Below are positions 31,144 through 44,389 of a stretch of DNA of 64,000 nucleotides, one piece after another. Within the stretch, counting starts at the first letter, position 1, and each line of letters begins with the position of its first letter. A model generated the notes under the pieces. It had not been told where the DNA came from. It saw only the letters and a list, made by a program, of their open reading frames with translations, and made no database searches. The position numbers were made by a program, and so were the translations under genes. This DNA is from Gymnothorax reevesii. Lineage: Eukaryota > Chordata > Actinopteri > Anguilliformes > Muraenidae. The stretch is from assembly GCA_029721435.1 (NCBI GenBank), contig CM056587.1, positions 11,181,167 to 11,245,166 on the forward strand, in the 5' to 3' direction.

Positions 31144-32947
31144 GCTCATTAGCAAGGTAGCCAGGGCGCATACTTTTTAAGGGGAATTTCTAGTGACAGG
31201 ACCCTTCAACTGTCACATATGGGCTATTTCCAAGTCAGGACTTACCATCTAACTCTGAACCCATAAAGTTGTCCTCCTAGATGACATTAAATGTCCTCTA
31301 AGTTGAGTGGAGTCTCCACTCCAACTGAAATCTCGCCCATGATAAAGGAGCTGGGAAAAAGTAAATCAATGACCTAAGGCAAAGAAATGAGGATACTAAT
31401 TTCTCTACCCCAAATGGGAGGTGAACATAATTTATAGATAAAGGTAAGTTGGTACACATAAAGAAAACATAACTTTTGGCTCCAACAGTGGTAATTTGAG
31501 ATCAGTCCAAAAAAGGCGTAGAGTCGACAAATGAAGAACTTCAAGGTGGCTTGAAGTTTACATAATGCAGGTTACTGAACTGACAAGAGTCATTAGTTAA
31601 CTCAAAAGTCTCTCGAGCCATGACAAGTCTGCCTATGTCCTGACCATTTTGGGCACCTGACAAAAGTGCTTTGGCTAATCCCAACAGGTTCATCATTCCA
31701 AAGGACATTTTTCAAGGCAGAAGAGACTATTGGAGGTTTGGGTTGAGTGGTCGGGTATGTATAAGAGAACTGAGGTTATTTCATGTTATCGAATGAGGGT
31801 CATCTCAGTGAGGACTTGGTGAACATGACTGCAGAAGAGCTGTTAGATGCGATTTGCACTCTCCCTATCATAGATGACCATCAACTCTATCAGCAGAGGA
31901 AATGAGCTGGTTAAGACCTGTAGGCACATCTTGAGAGGCCATTTGAACTTATAAACTATTTCATCGTCCTCGGCTGAAAATGGTCTGCTAGGGTCTCCAC
32001 ATTCCAGTCACTCACAGAGGCAAGCATTTGAAATTTATTGGAATTATACATGCTTTGAGCCTAGGCAGTGCAGAAGAGAAGACAACCCACTTCTCAAGCA
32101 CTTATTGGCCAGTCAAACACTCGCTGAAAAATTGCACACATTATTACATTTTGGTCCAACAGTACCATAGTTGAAGCAACAGCTCTTGCTGATAGCCAGA
32201 AGATGAGGTGATGAAGGCTACAATGGAGTATTTTGTTAGGAAACAGGATTGCTGCAACAGAAGAGGCTGGCAGCACTGAGTGTAAGTGCCTGATCATTTG
32301 CAGCAATTACACACAGAGATGTCAGGCTTTCATAGGAGTGAATATTGAGGATCAGTGATGAACACAGTAAGGAATGTGGGCTATGAAGACCGACCCGCAC
32401 AGGAAAACATGGATGCTGACATTGCACTACATCATAGGTGAGTAAGTGTACACTCTCAGACAAGAGTTTGATGAGGGCCCGGGGTCAGCCAATGGGACAT
32501 CATAAGCAGGACTTAGTTTTGCTGGATCCGTCGCTGGCTTGTTCTTACAGTCCGGAGTTTCAAAAAGGATGCATTTGCACAGATAAACTTAGGAGGCCAG
32601 GTAAGTTATAATAAACAGTTGGTTTACTAGCAGAGTTTTGGCAAAGCAGTAAACAGGCAAAGGTGCAAGGCAGAAGAAAGGGACAAGGGAATGACAAAAA
32701 ATAAACTGTTCAGATGTAAAACTGCTGACAAAAGAACAGACGAAGTGAAGATAACAGTGAAAGTATTTGATACTCCTCCGTTCAGCTGAACAGAGTAAAC
32801 TGGTGATGTACAGAGAAAACTAACCAAGAAAAAAAAACATGGATGGCAAACTAATCATCACCAAAATTTTTGGAGCTTCTAAAAAATAAATGAGTAAATA
32901 AGCATCAGGTAGATTGCAATATTCTGTGTTCAGCTGACTTTTGATTG

Positions 32948-33193
32948 TTTCTTGGGTGCTATGGTGAGGTGAGACCAGAATCATACATCTTGGCCAGGCA
33001 TACCAGCAGCAGGTTTGGCACAGGAAAAAGGATGCTTGTTTTAAAAAGGACCTGCAGTGAAATATGGTGGTGGATTTGTGATGTTATTTTGCATCTATAG
33101 ATCCTGGGGCTCTTGTTAAGGTCAATGGAATCTTGAACTCCAGAAAATTCTCAGACATATTGGCTGAAAACCTAAAAACTAGTAACCCACGCA
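32948..33193 (+). pseudogene. Tc1-type transposase fragment (copy B)
   Basis: Duplicate of the 28085 fragment with the same frameshifts, so the damage predates the duplication. The adjoining CA/GCGC simple repeat recurs at 33194-33243. Confidence 0.7.
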
Positions 33194-34019
33194 CCACACA
33201 CAGGCGCGCGTGCACACACACACATACACAAACACACACCACCAAATAAATAAAATGGAGCTCTCAGAAAATATGGAGGAATTGTTGAAAATGCTGAAGT
33301 ATGATTATTATTTTCATGGCATTAAATGCAGCACCAAATCTCAACACTAAATGAAAAGAGCTATCAAAAGTTTTAAAAATAAAATTGTTTAATCGTGAAA
33401 AAATGTTTCCTCAAAACATTTATGGACAAAATAATTGAGCAATGATATGCCTACAATAATTTACATTTAAAGGACTTAAAGTGAAATATACATTTTTTTT
33501 TGTATACTTCATTGACCATTCAACATAGCTCATTACCAATATTTATTTTCAGCTATTTATTTCCACTCACACAGATATGAATATACAGTATGTGAACAAT
33601 ATAGATCCTGCATATTAAAAATAGACATTGAAATGGACTATGATTGCCTCAGCTTTTGTAGTGAATGTAGCTTTGCTTTTGGGCAGAAATGAGTGTCGAC
33701 TCTTTTTTTTGATTTTGGCAACAAAATCCACCAAGCAGATGGCTCCAGGACATATTAGTTGATCATGTTGTGGGTCATTTTTATGCAGCTAAAAGTATAA
33801 CTGCCACAAAGAAGAATTATTGCCTGCTCAGATATTTTACTATAAAATTCTGTCTGTCCAATTTGTTTTACTGAGGTTTATTCTGTGCTAAAAGATTCAG
33901 TCATCTCAGCTCTGAATAAATAATTTTGCGACACTGGACAAAATGCAAATATGTATATGCAGCATATTGTTTCCATCTTTCACATACAAGAATCAGTCAC
34001 AGGCATCCATGTGTTGATA

Positions 34020-34227
34020 TACACTAAAGTCTATAAATATTTGACAATTATATGTGACAATTTTTGCTCAATTTTTTCATTGTTCATGCCGTATGGATCT
34101 GTGAAATCTGTAATTAATGAAGAGACTGCCAGCTGGAGGGTGTGTACATTTAGATCACATGAACTGAGTAAGAGTCACAACCCTTTGAAATACTGTCACT
34201 GTCCAAATACTTACAGACCTCAATGTA
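34020..34227. mobile_element. Tc1-type MITE, ~208 bp (copy B)
   Basis: Duplicate of the 29157 element, with a few substitutions near the centre and right side. Confidence 0.6.
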
Positions 34228-34521
34228 TTTGGGAGACGGCAGCTTTTCAGAAGACTGATGTTCATCAAGATAAAATTACTCACTTAACCAAGCTTACACC
34301 AAGAACTAAAAATTAACTGGGCACAAATCTATAGAATACCTATAAATAAAACTGCCAGGAAATACTGTATGTATTTTTGTGATTGAGTCATAGAATTTTT
34401 TTTTTCTGTGAGGCAATTTACAGTAGTGTACAGTGATGATTATACACCACCACTTTCATCCAAAAGCAGTCCTAATACATTACTTCTCCATGATTTCTTT
34501 GTGAAAATGTTTTGAAAAATA

Positions 34522-35221
34522 CACTGAACAAAAATATAAACGCCCCATGTCAAATTTGAGTTTTTATTAACATTAGGGTTATGCAATATATGAAGCAAAT
34601 CAAAATTCATTTTTGTTAATGACTAATGTTCAGATCACCGTCCATTACATCTTGATATTGGCATCTGCAAAGGAGTGACAATCCTTTGCACACGTTGGGG
34701 GGTTAGGTTGAAGAAATCGAATGTTCAATATCTTGTGTGTCCACCATTTGCATCTCTCAGAGCAACACATCTCCTTCGCATGGAGTTGATCAGGTTGTCT
34801 ATCATGGCCTGTGGAGTGTTATTCCATTCTTCCCGGAGGGCCACATGGAGCTGGCGGACGTTATCTGGAACTGGAACACGGTCGCGGACACGCTGATCCA
34901 GAGCATCCCAAAGATGCTCTATGGGCAACATGTCTGGCGAATACGCAGGCCAGTCCAGAACTGGAATGTGCTCTGCTTCAACAAACTGCATGCAGACCGC
35001 TCTGGAGGACATCCCTGCATCCGGCCAATGGCACGTTCCTGCATGACCTGAGACATCTGAGGCATGATGACTTTGGACAAAAGAGATGGATTAAAAAATG
35101 GTACACAAATCAAGAGCAATATCCCTATTATACAAGTAAAAGTCAGCATATGCTCACCTAGAGTTGTTAACTCCATGTGGCATCAATATTTGACATGGGG
35201 CGTTTAGATATTTGTTCAGTG
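34522..35221 (-). mobile_element. Tc1-like deletion derivative (copy B)
   Basis: Duplicate of the 29659 element, with TA at 34520-34521 and 35222-35223. It carries the same internal deletion. Small further deletions shift the frame between the N-terminal and C-terminal transposase parts, so the C-terminal frame (34725-35012, ending NGGHTRY) and the N-terminal frame (MPQMSQVMQERAIG, 35065 downward) no longer join. The fusion frame therefore survives only in copy A. Confidence 0.8.
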
Positions 35222-35462
35222 TAAAATTTTGGGCAATGATAATAAACAAGAAAATGGGAAACATTGATTTTATATAACAATGAAAAGCTGTTACAAATTT
35301 TTTTATTTTTTGACTCTTGTATGGCATGAATGCATGTATAAAGGCTTATTCCATGATTATTCATGGTACAAAAAATAGTTAAAGCTGGTTTGACATCGTT
35401 ATTCTGTTGTTCCAGCATATTAGGTGACATGAACTTCGAGCCGTGTCGCAGTGTTTAACAGA

Positions 35463-36602
35463 ATGGCACAACCGAAGGAGATCTCTGAGATTGTTCGTAA
35501 CCACATTTTGGCCTTACATTATGCTGGTTGGTCACTCAGAAAAATTTCAGAAGACTTTAAATGCTGCCATGGGACTGTACACTGTCATAAATACAGATAT
35601 TTGAATTGTAATTTTACAATCAGTTATAACAGAGGCTCCGTGTACTTTGTATGTTAACTGTAAACCACAGTTAAATGTGCACAGAACTCTACTTACACTT
35701 AAAAGAACAAGGAGACAACGCGTTAATTTAACTGTTAAATTCAGTCAATTTATAACAGTGTAAGAAACAGCATCAAGAGTTTCAAAGAGACTGGTTCACT
35801 GATAACTGGTGGCAATAGAGGTACAAATCGGAAGTTAAGTGCCTCTGATGCTCAGTGTCTGTGTATGACAAGTATGACAATTCTGTGATGACAACATGAC
35901 CACTCTCTGATGATTTTTATAGCACCAGAAGTGAAGAGATGAAAGTATCACGATCTACTGTTTCCAGATACCTGGGTGAAAATAGTCTGATTGGAACAAA
36001 ACACTTCTTAGAGCTGGCAACATCAATTAAAACTTGTGTTTGCCAAGAAATTCAAGGATTGCATACCAGTGGACTAGGAACAAGTTCTTTAAACTGATGA
36101 ATCAAATTAGAAAATTTCATCTTTCAAATGTTGAATGTTTCAAAAATGACTGTTCAACCACTTCAGTAGAGCATGGTGATGGTAATATTATGGTTTGCAG
36201 TTCAGTGTGCTCGACAGGAGCCAGTCATCTAATAAAAATTGATAGAATCATGGACCAAAAGAAGTATTACAGCATCCTTGTGAGGCTCATATTGCCATCT
36301 GGAAAGAGGCTCATTGGTCGGAGATTTTATTTTCAACAAAATAATGACCCTAAACACATTTCTAAGTTGTTCAGTAATTTTCTCAGTTGGAAAGAATCAT
36401 CTAGTGACATAAAAATCATAAACTTAATCCGATTGAGCAAATAGTAAACAGATCTGTTGTAACATCAAAAGAATCACTTTAGAATGAACTTCAAACCATA
36501 TAGAATGGTTTAGCGAGTGAGGAAATAAAAAAAATTGTGAACACTTTGCCTGGAAGACTAAATGCTGTAATCCAAGGAAAAGGTGGTCATACTAGATATT
36601 GA
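35463..36602 (+). pseudogene. Tc1-like transposase pseudogene, nearly full length
   Basis: The frame opens at ATG 35463 (MAQPKEISEIVRNHILALHY, AGWSLRKISEDFK), the paired-like DNA-binding start. At about 35607 it is interrupted by roughly 150 bp of unrelated AT-rich sequence. It resumes near 35760 with SFKETGSLITGG and goes on through KMKVSRSTVSRYL-like codons, EHGDGNIMVCSSV (family: KHGGGSVMVWGC), KIDRIMDQKKYYSIL, LPSGKRLIGRRF and FQQNNDPKHISKL (the N-D-P-K-H catalytic block, aspartate present). It ends in GKGGHTRY and TGA at 36600. Several stops and frameshifts, plus a degraded PDLNPIEQLW block, make it non-functional. Terminal inverted repeats were not identified. Confidence 0.75.
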
Positions 36603-37879
36603 TTTTTAGTTATTTTTGTTTTTACAATATAGTGTTATCTGTTTACTTATTTTCATCTATATGATCCAATATTACATTAAATAAATACTCGAATAGTACT
36701 TGGTTTCTGATTTATCTTCATTTTGGTAAGTGTGTGATGATCTCCGCACACCACCGCACACCATTATTGCGGAATTTCTCCATCAATTTGTTTACCTGCT
36801 TCTGTAGTTGGAATGTTTTAGTTAACCTTGAGAGAATATGTGCAAAGGACTCAAATTTTGGGAATTGGTATTGAAACAGTGAAACAAACAGACAAAAATT
36901 TGTTACCGTATACATGATTTAGTTTTGGTTAATGGGTAAGATTCATTCTGGTCAAATTCTTTTCTGCTGCCATGTCGGCATTGCGTGACATCACAAGATT
37001 TTTTTAAAAAAGGCTTTAATTTTATTTCCATTTGCGAAACATGAGCTCAATCACAAACTTCAGCTAATCTCCAGAGGAAACTCACAAGTACGCTCGCAAA
37101 AAGCTGGCCTCTGGCAATATCAGACCTGAGGTCCCCAGTCAAAAAGTCAGAGGTCAACCTAAGTGCTGACAAGTCCACGTGAGGAGGAGCTAATCAGATT
37201 AAGTCTGAGGGACCATTTTGAACCACAGACCCTAAATGGGAGAAACTATTAAATTTACATGCACATTGTGATGGTATACCTTACAGAGAGCATAATTAAT
37301 TGTGTGGGACAAAGTGATCACTTTAGTATGCAGTGAGGCATTGCTATTGTCCCAGAAAGCAAAACAAAACATATTAATAGAATATAACGTTATGTAGTCA
37401 GAGTATGTGTCTGTATGGATATTTTTGTTTGAACTGGCTTGTTTGAACTACTCTCTCTCTCTCAGTGGCAGGATCACAGAAATTATTTCCTGCATTTAAA
37501 ACTGCAATACAAGATCTGAATCTTATGTATTTGCTCAATCATATGACACAACAAGCGCACACATTTAGATTATCTTGGTGCGTGAGTCACCTGCATTTCA
37601 GAATAAAGACAGTTTTTTGTTGCCTTTGGTTTCTGAGACAGGAGGTTGCCTCAGTCCTCTATTTCCCGAGACTGGCCCTGGGTTGCCAGAGTTCACTGCA
37701 CAGTGAGGGATACCGATCTTGAGGCCAGTAATATAAGACGAAGGCAGAAAAACAGCCTGAGGAGGCAGTCTTCTCAAGAGGTCATAAGTAAATGCATCTA
37801 TGCACCCTTTTTTATGATGTTTACTGAGCTGTTTAAGGCAAGGTGACAGAATAATATACAAGAAAAATTTCATAATTTC
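36603..37879. other. Unannotated DNA
   Basis: AT-rich sequence with a CT tract at about 37450-37463. No gene recognised. An open frame at 37465-37722 has no recognisable motif. Confidence 0.45.
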
Positions 37880-38170
37880 GAAAGAGCTTTAGGTGGAATG
37901 CTTTCAGAAACCGCCGCTAAGCTAACGTGCTAAGGGAGCGGCTCCACTATGCTCATGAGGGACGGCCTCCAAGCGTATAAAAATGCGCTCTGACAATCTG
38001 CCTTCCCCCGCCCCCCGTGAGGAGCACCAGCCAATAAACTATATTATTTCTTCTGAAAGCTCTCTTACAGGAGATACTGGGGATTAAGAAGGAAAAACAC
38101 TGCAGGACACTGCGGTGTCACCTACCATTAAACCGCCTTAATCTTTCTGTTATGAGAGATACTTCGAAAA
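37880..38170. promoter_or_regulatory. Candidate non-coding regulatory stretch
   Basis: Complex single-copy-looking sequence with GGGGATTAAG at about 38080 and its inverse-type partner CTTAATC at about 38138, both bicoid-class (OTX/PITX-like) homeodomain words. CCAATAAA at 38031 is a Cdx/Hox-like word. This is motif spotting only; there is no evidence of activity or conservation. Confidence 0.2.
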
Positions 38171-39085
38171 ATAGGTCAAGCAAAGAAGAGGGAAATGTAG
38201 GGTTTTTTTTTACCCACAATGTTTGTTTGCCTACGGCCGGTTTCCGTTTGCTGAACGAGTAGATACAGGCTTGGGGGACTATCATTTATCTGCTGCCAGG
38301 CATGCCAAAATACACTCTCACCCCTTCCACCCCAACCCCCTGAGTGAATGGTCAGGGTACAAGGGTCATGGGCAACAGAGGATAGGATAGGTGATCCGTC
38401 CACTGGAGAAGGGATTGTACCTGTCGGAGGACACATTTTACACAGTCCCCCCCCCCACAATGGTCTCCTCTCTCCGTCTCCCAACCCAAATGTAGGTACT
38501 GCACTTTCCCTCCTGTCAGCGTGAGGTCACCACACTCAACAGCATGACAGTATGAACAATAGGATGCCTCAGCTAATGCTCCATTAGAATCCCACAGTGC
38601 AAGGCTGTTCAACTGAAGGGTTTCTCTGCTGGAACAGAAATCTGTGTGTAGAAATGAATGTCTGTCACACACTGCGTGGTTAACCGTGCAATACCCATGT
38701 TCCTCAAGTAAGCTGGCACTCGAAACATAAATGAAACCTGATGAATCTCGCACTAAAGTGCCTTAATAATCTAATAATTGATTTTCTTGAAATTGGAAAT
38801 AAACAAATGCGAAATGCTTGCATATTTGCAGAAAAATGCTACTGAAAGTGCAAAATGCAAGCATCTGTGCTGAATACATAGCTTATGCAGTTTCCTAGAA
38901 CTGTACAAAAAAATGTGGAAAACGTCCCTAAATGTATTTTTATAAATACATTAAACATGAGATTTAAAAAAGGCGAACCAGTTTATTGGTATTAATTTCT
39001 TATATTTCCTTGTTAAACAATCTGTGTATAAAACTCCCTCATTGAGCAGAATCCTCATCTGTAATATTTCCAAAATTTGCTTACC
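38171..39085. other. Unannotated DNA
   Basis: Nothing recognised; overlapping frames on the minus strand at 38176-38753 lack motifs. Confidence 0.4.
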
Positions 39086-40260
39086 TACAGGTAATTTGTA
39101 CAGGATAGTCAATGCTGTCTCTCCCTACAAAGTCACAGATGACGGCCAGATCATCGCTGGCAGCCGGCAATAAACCAGTTTGTCTGTCCGTCAGTCCATC
39201 TGTACCACCATTCCCCAAGCGTCAGATATTCTACGGCACTCTTTAGCCTCCAGATTCCAGCTCCAGGTCACAAATAATACTTATTCTCAACAAATTAATA
39301 TTTACATCTAAATTTACAGATTTCTTCCTGCAGGGCTCACGGTGAATTATTAATGGTCGGTGGCCCCGAAGTTTGCGGCGATCTGTGTCAAAGAATATTT
39401 AAAATGTTTAATGCTAAAGACATGGGGAAGAAAAGAACAATGACCAGAAAAAAATGCCCACAATGGTAATCAAAACATGAGAGTTTTTTGTAATTTCACC
39501 TTTTGAACTCACCCTCCACAGAGCTGTTACGGACTGTCCCCTTTCTTTTGTAATTTGTTACTGAAGAATTCGGGGGGATGCAATGTTTATTCCTAGCCAT
39601 CAATGCTGGCGCGTGAATAAATAAATAATTAATAGAAATGACAATTTAGAGAGCAAGATAAAAATTGCACTTCTGTTCTGGGTAATTTGGACTTGTGCAC
39701 TAAAGAGGCAGCTATCGGAAAAGCACTGGAAGCCTTATGCGCAAAAAAAATAAGTTGTGTTAGAAATTATTTTCAGAGCAGGTATGTACACAAATCTGAA
39801 CAACTTTAACCTTGCAATAAATGACAGCGGAGAAATGTTCACGTCTGAATTTACACAAGCTGTTGTTTCAGCATTTTATCGTGGCATGTCCATTGAATTT
39901 GCATATGCCGATGCTCGGTAGCCTTTCATAACTTCCTGTATTGCCGAAGACCCTCTGTGCACAGAGCAGCAGTTAACACTGTGCACTTATTTAAACACCT
40001 GCAGCCTCGTCTTACTGGACACCTCTAACCCCCTCCCTCACCCCTCCCCTTCTACAGGCCCCATCCTAGTCCTTGACGTTACCACGCAGGGAGCGTTCGT
40101 GCCGCTGCCAAGATTGCGTCCGCCAGTTTCTCCATGGCGTTAAGTAGAGGCCTGGCGTAAGTCGCTAGCTAAGGGAGGCGATGTCCCCGCGGGTGTATAA
40201 TGAGCCAAATTTCTCAGAGTGAGAGCCGCTCGGCACACAGCTGGGGCTCCCACGAGCTGG
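39086..40260. promoter_or_regulatory. Complex repeat-poor stretch, candidate regulatory DNA
   Basis: About 1.1 kb without recognisable repeats. It includes homeodomain-type words (GTGAATTATTAATGG near 39343, AATAATTAATAGAAATG near 39625) and GC-balanced segments near 39880-40200. This texture is common in conserved non-coding clusters of vertebrate gene deserts. The function and conservation are untested. Confidence 0.2.
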
Positions 40261-40477
40261 GGTCACTCTGATGATGGGGAAGGCCACATCTACATCTCGT
40301 CAGGACTCTCGTACCCAGAAACTAGGCAAAATGCGAAAAAATGCGGCAGCAAATGCCCTCTTTAAATATCAAGGTCCCTCTGTTGAAATATGCTCAGGTC
40401 TGCTGTACTTACTGCAAGAGCATTTTGTGGAGCTTTTCTTTCGTCATCCGTTAGGAACAAACATCTTCAATCTACCC
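40261..40477. other. Unannotated spacer
   Basis: An open frame of 77 codons (40271-40504) runs into the downstream repeat and shows no motif. Confidence 0.4.
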
Positions 40478-40725
40478 TATAGTCCATCCATCCATTCTCT
40501 ATAGCTAGCGCTTCTTCCTCATGAGGGTCGCAGGGCAGCCGGAACCTCTCCCAGCTGACTATTGGCGAAAGGCAGGGATCCACCCTGGACAGCTTGCTAA
40601 TCCATCGCAGGGCGCACACACCATTCACACACCATTCACTCACAGACTCAAATTTATGGGCAATTTAGTATCTCCAATTAGCCTGATGTGCATGTCTTTG
40701 GACTGCGGGAGGAAACCGGTACAGT
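40478..40725 (-). repeat. Teleost LINE/SINE 3'-tail repeat (GGATGGATGG-ended)
   Basis: Read on the minus strand it runs from CGGTTTCCTCCCGCAGTCC through ATCCCTGCCTTTCGCC-like and AGCTGG…CCGGCTGCCCTGCGACCCTCAT words to AATGGATGGATGGAC at 40478. This is a very common fish dispersed repeat with a GATG simple-repeat tail, probably the 3' end of a non-LTR element. A shorter copy is at 58488. Confidence 0.75.
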
Positions 40726-42590
40726 CCGTTCGGTTATGTAGAAACTTAGAATTCATGATTACATAGTTTTTTAATGAACTTTTATAAAATTGTTTTAATA
40801 CTGAAAACATGACATTTATCTTAAAAATAACAAAATATATAATATCCTAACACATTTGTAATGAAAATTTATACTGGTACACTGATCAGTAATTTATTAA
40901 TGCATTTAAAAAAATAATTCCAATTATTTAGTAATACATAATTTTTTATTATTGGCAAAATCATTTGTAATAAGACAGGTATCTTTTCAAAGGACCTGTG
41001 CTATGCTAGGGCAAAATGGATCATTAAAACATTGGTATTTGTTTCTGTGATTTTGTAGGAACAGTCAGCTGTATTTAGTGGTACCATGGTGCAGCTCTGC
41101 CCTCTACTGTTCTGCTTCAGGGTGCTCCGCAGCTGAAATACGAGGCAGCGCTTCACATACAGCACATCGGCTAGAATACCTCCGTCGTCTCGAGCAAGTT
41201 GAAGGTCAGAGCTGCGCTATTTCCTGCTCATCTTGACTGTGATCCATGTCACAGAATAACAAGGTTTCACAATTTGGGGTCAGCTGCATTACAGGAGTGC
41301 TTACATAAGTCGAGAGTCGAAATCCATCCTGGATGACAGTGAATTCAGAATACTTAAACCTTAACTGTGCACGTGGTACCATACTCTATGTTCCACTCAC
41401 ACACAGACACACACACAGATGAACACACAAACACACACTCACACGAAACTATGAATCAAGTGTTTGGGGGCTTTGCCGTGTAGTCAGTAGAGCAATTTTC
41501 AGTTTTTGCAACGCAAATAAACCACTGTCTCATCATTTGCCATTTTCTACGTGTTTTTCTCTCTCTCTCTCTCTCTCTCAAAATAATGAGACCATTTACA
41601 TGTTAAACTTGACGCTATCAGAATATTTTACTGGGGACAGATTTTATTGTTCAGACATCCCTTTTAGAATAAAGCACTGCAATATCTGTAGTGTTTTAGT
41701 GTGTTTATACTTAAGCCGCTGTGGTCCCTTCAACATTCAATTAATTCTTCTTTTTCTCCAATTTCATAACCAACAATACTTTGACGATATTTACTTCTAT
41801 TTTTTTTTTAATATTCATTTCTGCCTTTGCTCAATTCTGTTCTGATTTCAACTACTTCCATCTGCAAAGATGACTACTATCGAAGTGATTTGAAAATTAA
41901 AGTATACCTTGCGTTCAATCAGATGGCTGAGGATACAATATTTTGGTCTTATTAAAGTGCATATTTGTGTCATTTGGGCTCATTGTGTTTCAGGATAACA
42001 AGCACGAAACCGCAAAAACGCGCACCGCATGAGGCTCACGTGTCCCACTAAACATCCCCACGAAGTGTCCCTGTTTGATGTCCACGAGCGAGTGAGGGCG
42101 AGAGTGACCAGAATTTGCAATGCATAGACCACGGCGGCAATTTGTGTGCCACGGGGAAAATAGTCGAGAACAGCGGAGTGTCATCACTTCCGTACTGCTG
42201 TGTGTCTGCTCAGCTAGGATGACTGGGTACTGTAAGCGTGTAATACGGCTCTATTAGGAACTGCATAGATTAATTTCTAGTTTTAAATCATTAACTAAGA
42301 CTCTGAATCATTGTGGCTTCCCTGTGGGGAATTTTAACTGGCTAATCCTTGTATTACAACCTGAAACACAACCGCAATTTGGTTGGAGGCGTTTATTTTG
42401 CATGATGGCATTCAACGCCAGTGGCGCCACAGAGGAAGATTAAAACTGATCGGAAATGAGAGAAGGCCCGGTAGCCTACTGTAAATACACTGAGCCATGC
42501 AGCTAGAGTAACGCAGCAAAACGTTGCCCTAATGTTTCCCCCTCGGTCATAAATGATCAGTTTAGGATTTTAATTACCAGTATACTTGTG
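40726..42590. other. Unannotated DNA with simple repeats
   Basis: An AT-rich tract covers 40740-41000. CA-rich simple sequence is at about 41395-41445, and a CT run (TCTCTCTC…) at about 41559-41579. No gene recognised. Confidence 0.45.
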
Positions 42591-43250
42591 TGGCAAAACA
42601 ATGCTTGTATTGGCAGCCGTTTGTCTCCTCTCTCAGGTCATTGAGCATTCTTGGTAATTGCTGCACGAATAGCCTGTTTTTCTCCCCTCCGGAAACAGGG
42701 TACTGATGGCGGATGGGGGTCTAACGAATGTGTCATCTGCATAATTAGCTGGGAAACAACATATAAAACATTAAACATGCTTTGTGCCAACGACAATCAA
42801 AACATTTCATTTGTTGTCAATTATTCATCACTTTGAAGGTTCAGAAGGGGTTGTTAATATGGAAATCAGCTCAGATGCTAACAAGGTTAGAGGATCTGAT
42901 TTAGGGCCCTCGTCGTTTGAACACAATTAAGCCATTTTCTTTGTCCGATGCACCGCTTTCATTCCCACCCCGTATATCTCAAGCCTGCAACCACCCCCCA
43001 ACCATAACTGTGGACTTTTCTTATTCATGAAGAATTTTTGCAACTGAAAGATGTGCTCTGGTTGAAAAACACAGCTTTCATGAGCTTCTTACAAGTGCCA
43101 AAGGCCTTTGATGGAAATGTTTGATAAGTTGAAGCAGCAACTCTATCGGCTACTCTTAGTAAAATGGGGCCAGAGTAAATTGCGTCCTGCCTAGCTGTGC
43201 CTCTCTTATTAGCCATGCACATTTGAATATCCAACACTAAGAATCAAAGA
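42591..43250. promoter_or_regulatory. Candidate conserved non-coding stretch
   Basis: Complex DNA with homeodomain-type words (CATAATTAGCTGG near 42738, TTGTCAATTATTCATCA near 42814) and, near 43090, CAAAGGCCTTTGATGG, a TCF/LEF-like inverted pair. It has no coding potential. Low confidence, motif reading only. Confidence 0.2.
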
Positions 43251-44389
43251 TAAAAAGTAGCATCCTGAGCGCACAAAATTTATTTTTGACACATTTTATA
43301 GACCGTAAAGGTAAAAATGAAGGTATATGGCATTTGTAAAAGATAATGAAAATTGTCCTTATTTTATTTACTTGTTATTGAGGGAAGTCTGGCATTTATG
43401 CGTTTGATTTGCTGCAAGCATATTAATTCACATAGGAGCATCACAAAAGCACAATAATATTGAAAATGGGATGTTTCAGAGTTTTCTTGCTCCGGATTTA
43501 GTTCAGTTACAAAGAAGGAAAAAAAATCCCATAACCTGCTTTTCTAGCTACCTTCAGAGCTGTAAAATCAAGGCGACGTGAAGTGCGCAGATAAACTTAA
43601 GGGTAAGCTTGTAAAAGTAATTAAATTTGATGCATGCTCTTAATCCCTGTTACCTGCAGGTCCCTGTGCTCCGCTCAACAGAGCAGGCTGGGTCGCCAAA
43701 TTTCTATCTGTCAAGTGCGCCAACACTGAGAGGGGCACCAGCGTGTCTGTTATCAATGGCTCTCATGCATTGAATTCAGAATTCAGCTCATAGCACTGCT
43801 CTTGAGTTGCACAGACAAATACATTAGACATTTCAAAGAAAAAAATTTGCACAAATGCTCGCCCACATAAAGGCACTTTTATGCACGCGCACACACACAC
43901 ACACACACACGCACGCACGCACACACAGGCACAACGCAAACAAAAAGAAAGGCTACTTACATTTATCATGTACGCTACCACCCATGGATGATCAATCTGA
44001 TAGCAGTTACTGTAATTTTCCACAAATATTAAGTGCTTCCTCAGCACTGTACAGAGACGAGAATTTCAGAACACTCTTAGCTTCAATGCAATGACGCAAA
44101 CACTTAAAAAAACCCATGGGCCTCAAACCCATATTTTTTCCTGCTGTTTTTGAACAGAATCAAGATAGAATCGCTGTACGGTATTATATTAGATACAGTG
44201 ACATCCCAGATTAAATTCTTCAGTTGATTTAGTCAATTCTGAAAAAGATCTCATTGAAAACGAAGATGAAAGCATGCAGCGTGTATTTATTCATTTGTTT
44301 GTCTGCTTGTTTGTTTGTACCCACTTCTTCCCCTTAGATTTAAATCTTAAAAATACACATGAAGCCTCTCTCATGCAGTCTGAATATCG
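43251..44389. other. Unannotated DNA with CA microsatellite
   Basis: A CA/GCAC simple repeat occupies about 43884-43930. It is otherwise anonymous. Confidence 0.5.

Larger units (their letters stand above)
30811..35606 (+). repeat. Tandem segmental duplication, copy B (~4.80 kb)
   Basis: This is the downstream partner of copy A. It carries the same internal features in the same order, with small deletions (for example about 16 bp inside the Tc1 derivative and a few tens of bases just after it). It stops matching at about 35606, where the Tc1 transposase running through the border is interrupted by foreign sequence. Confidence 0.9.
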
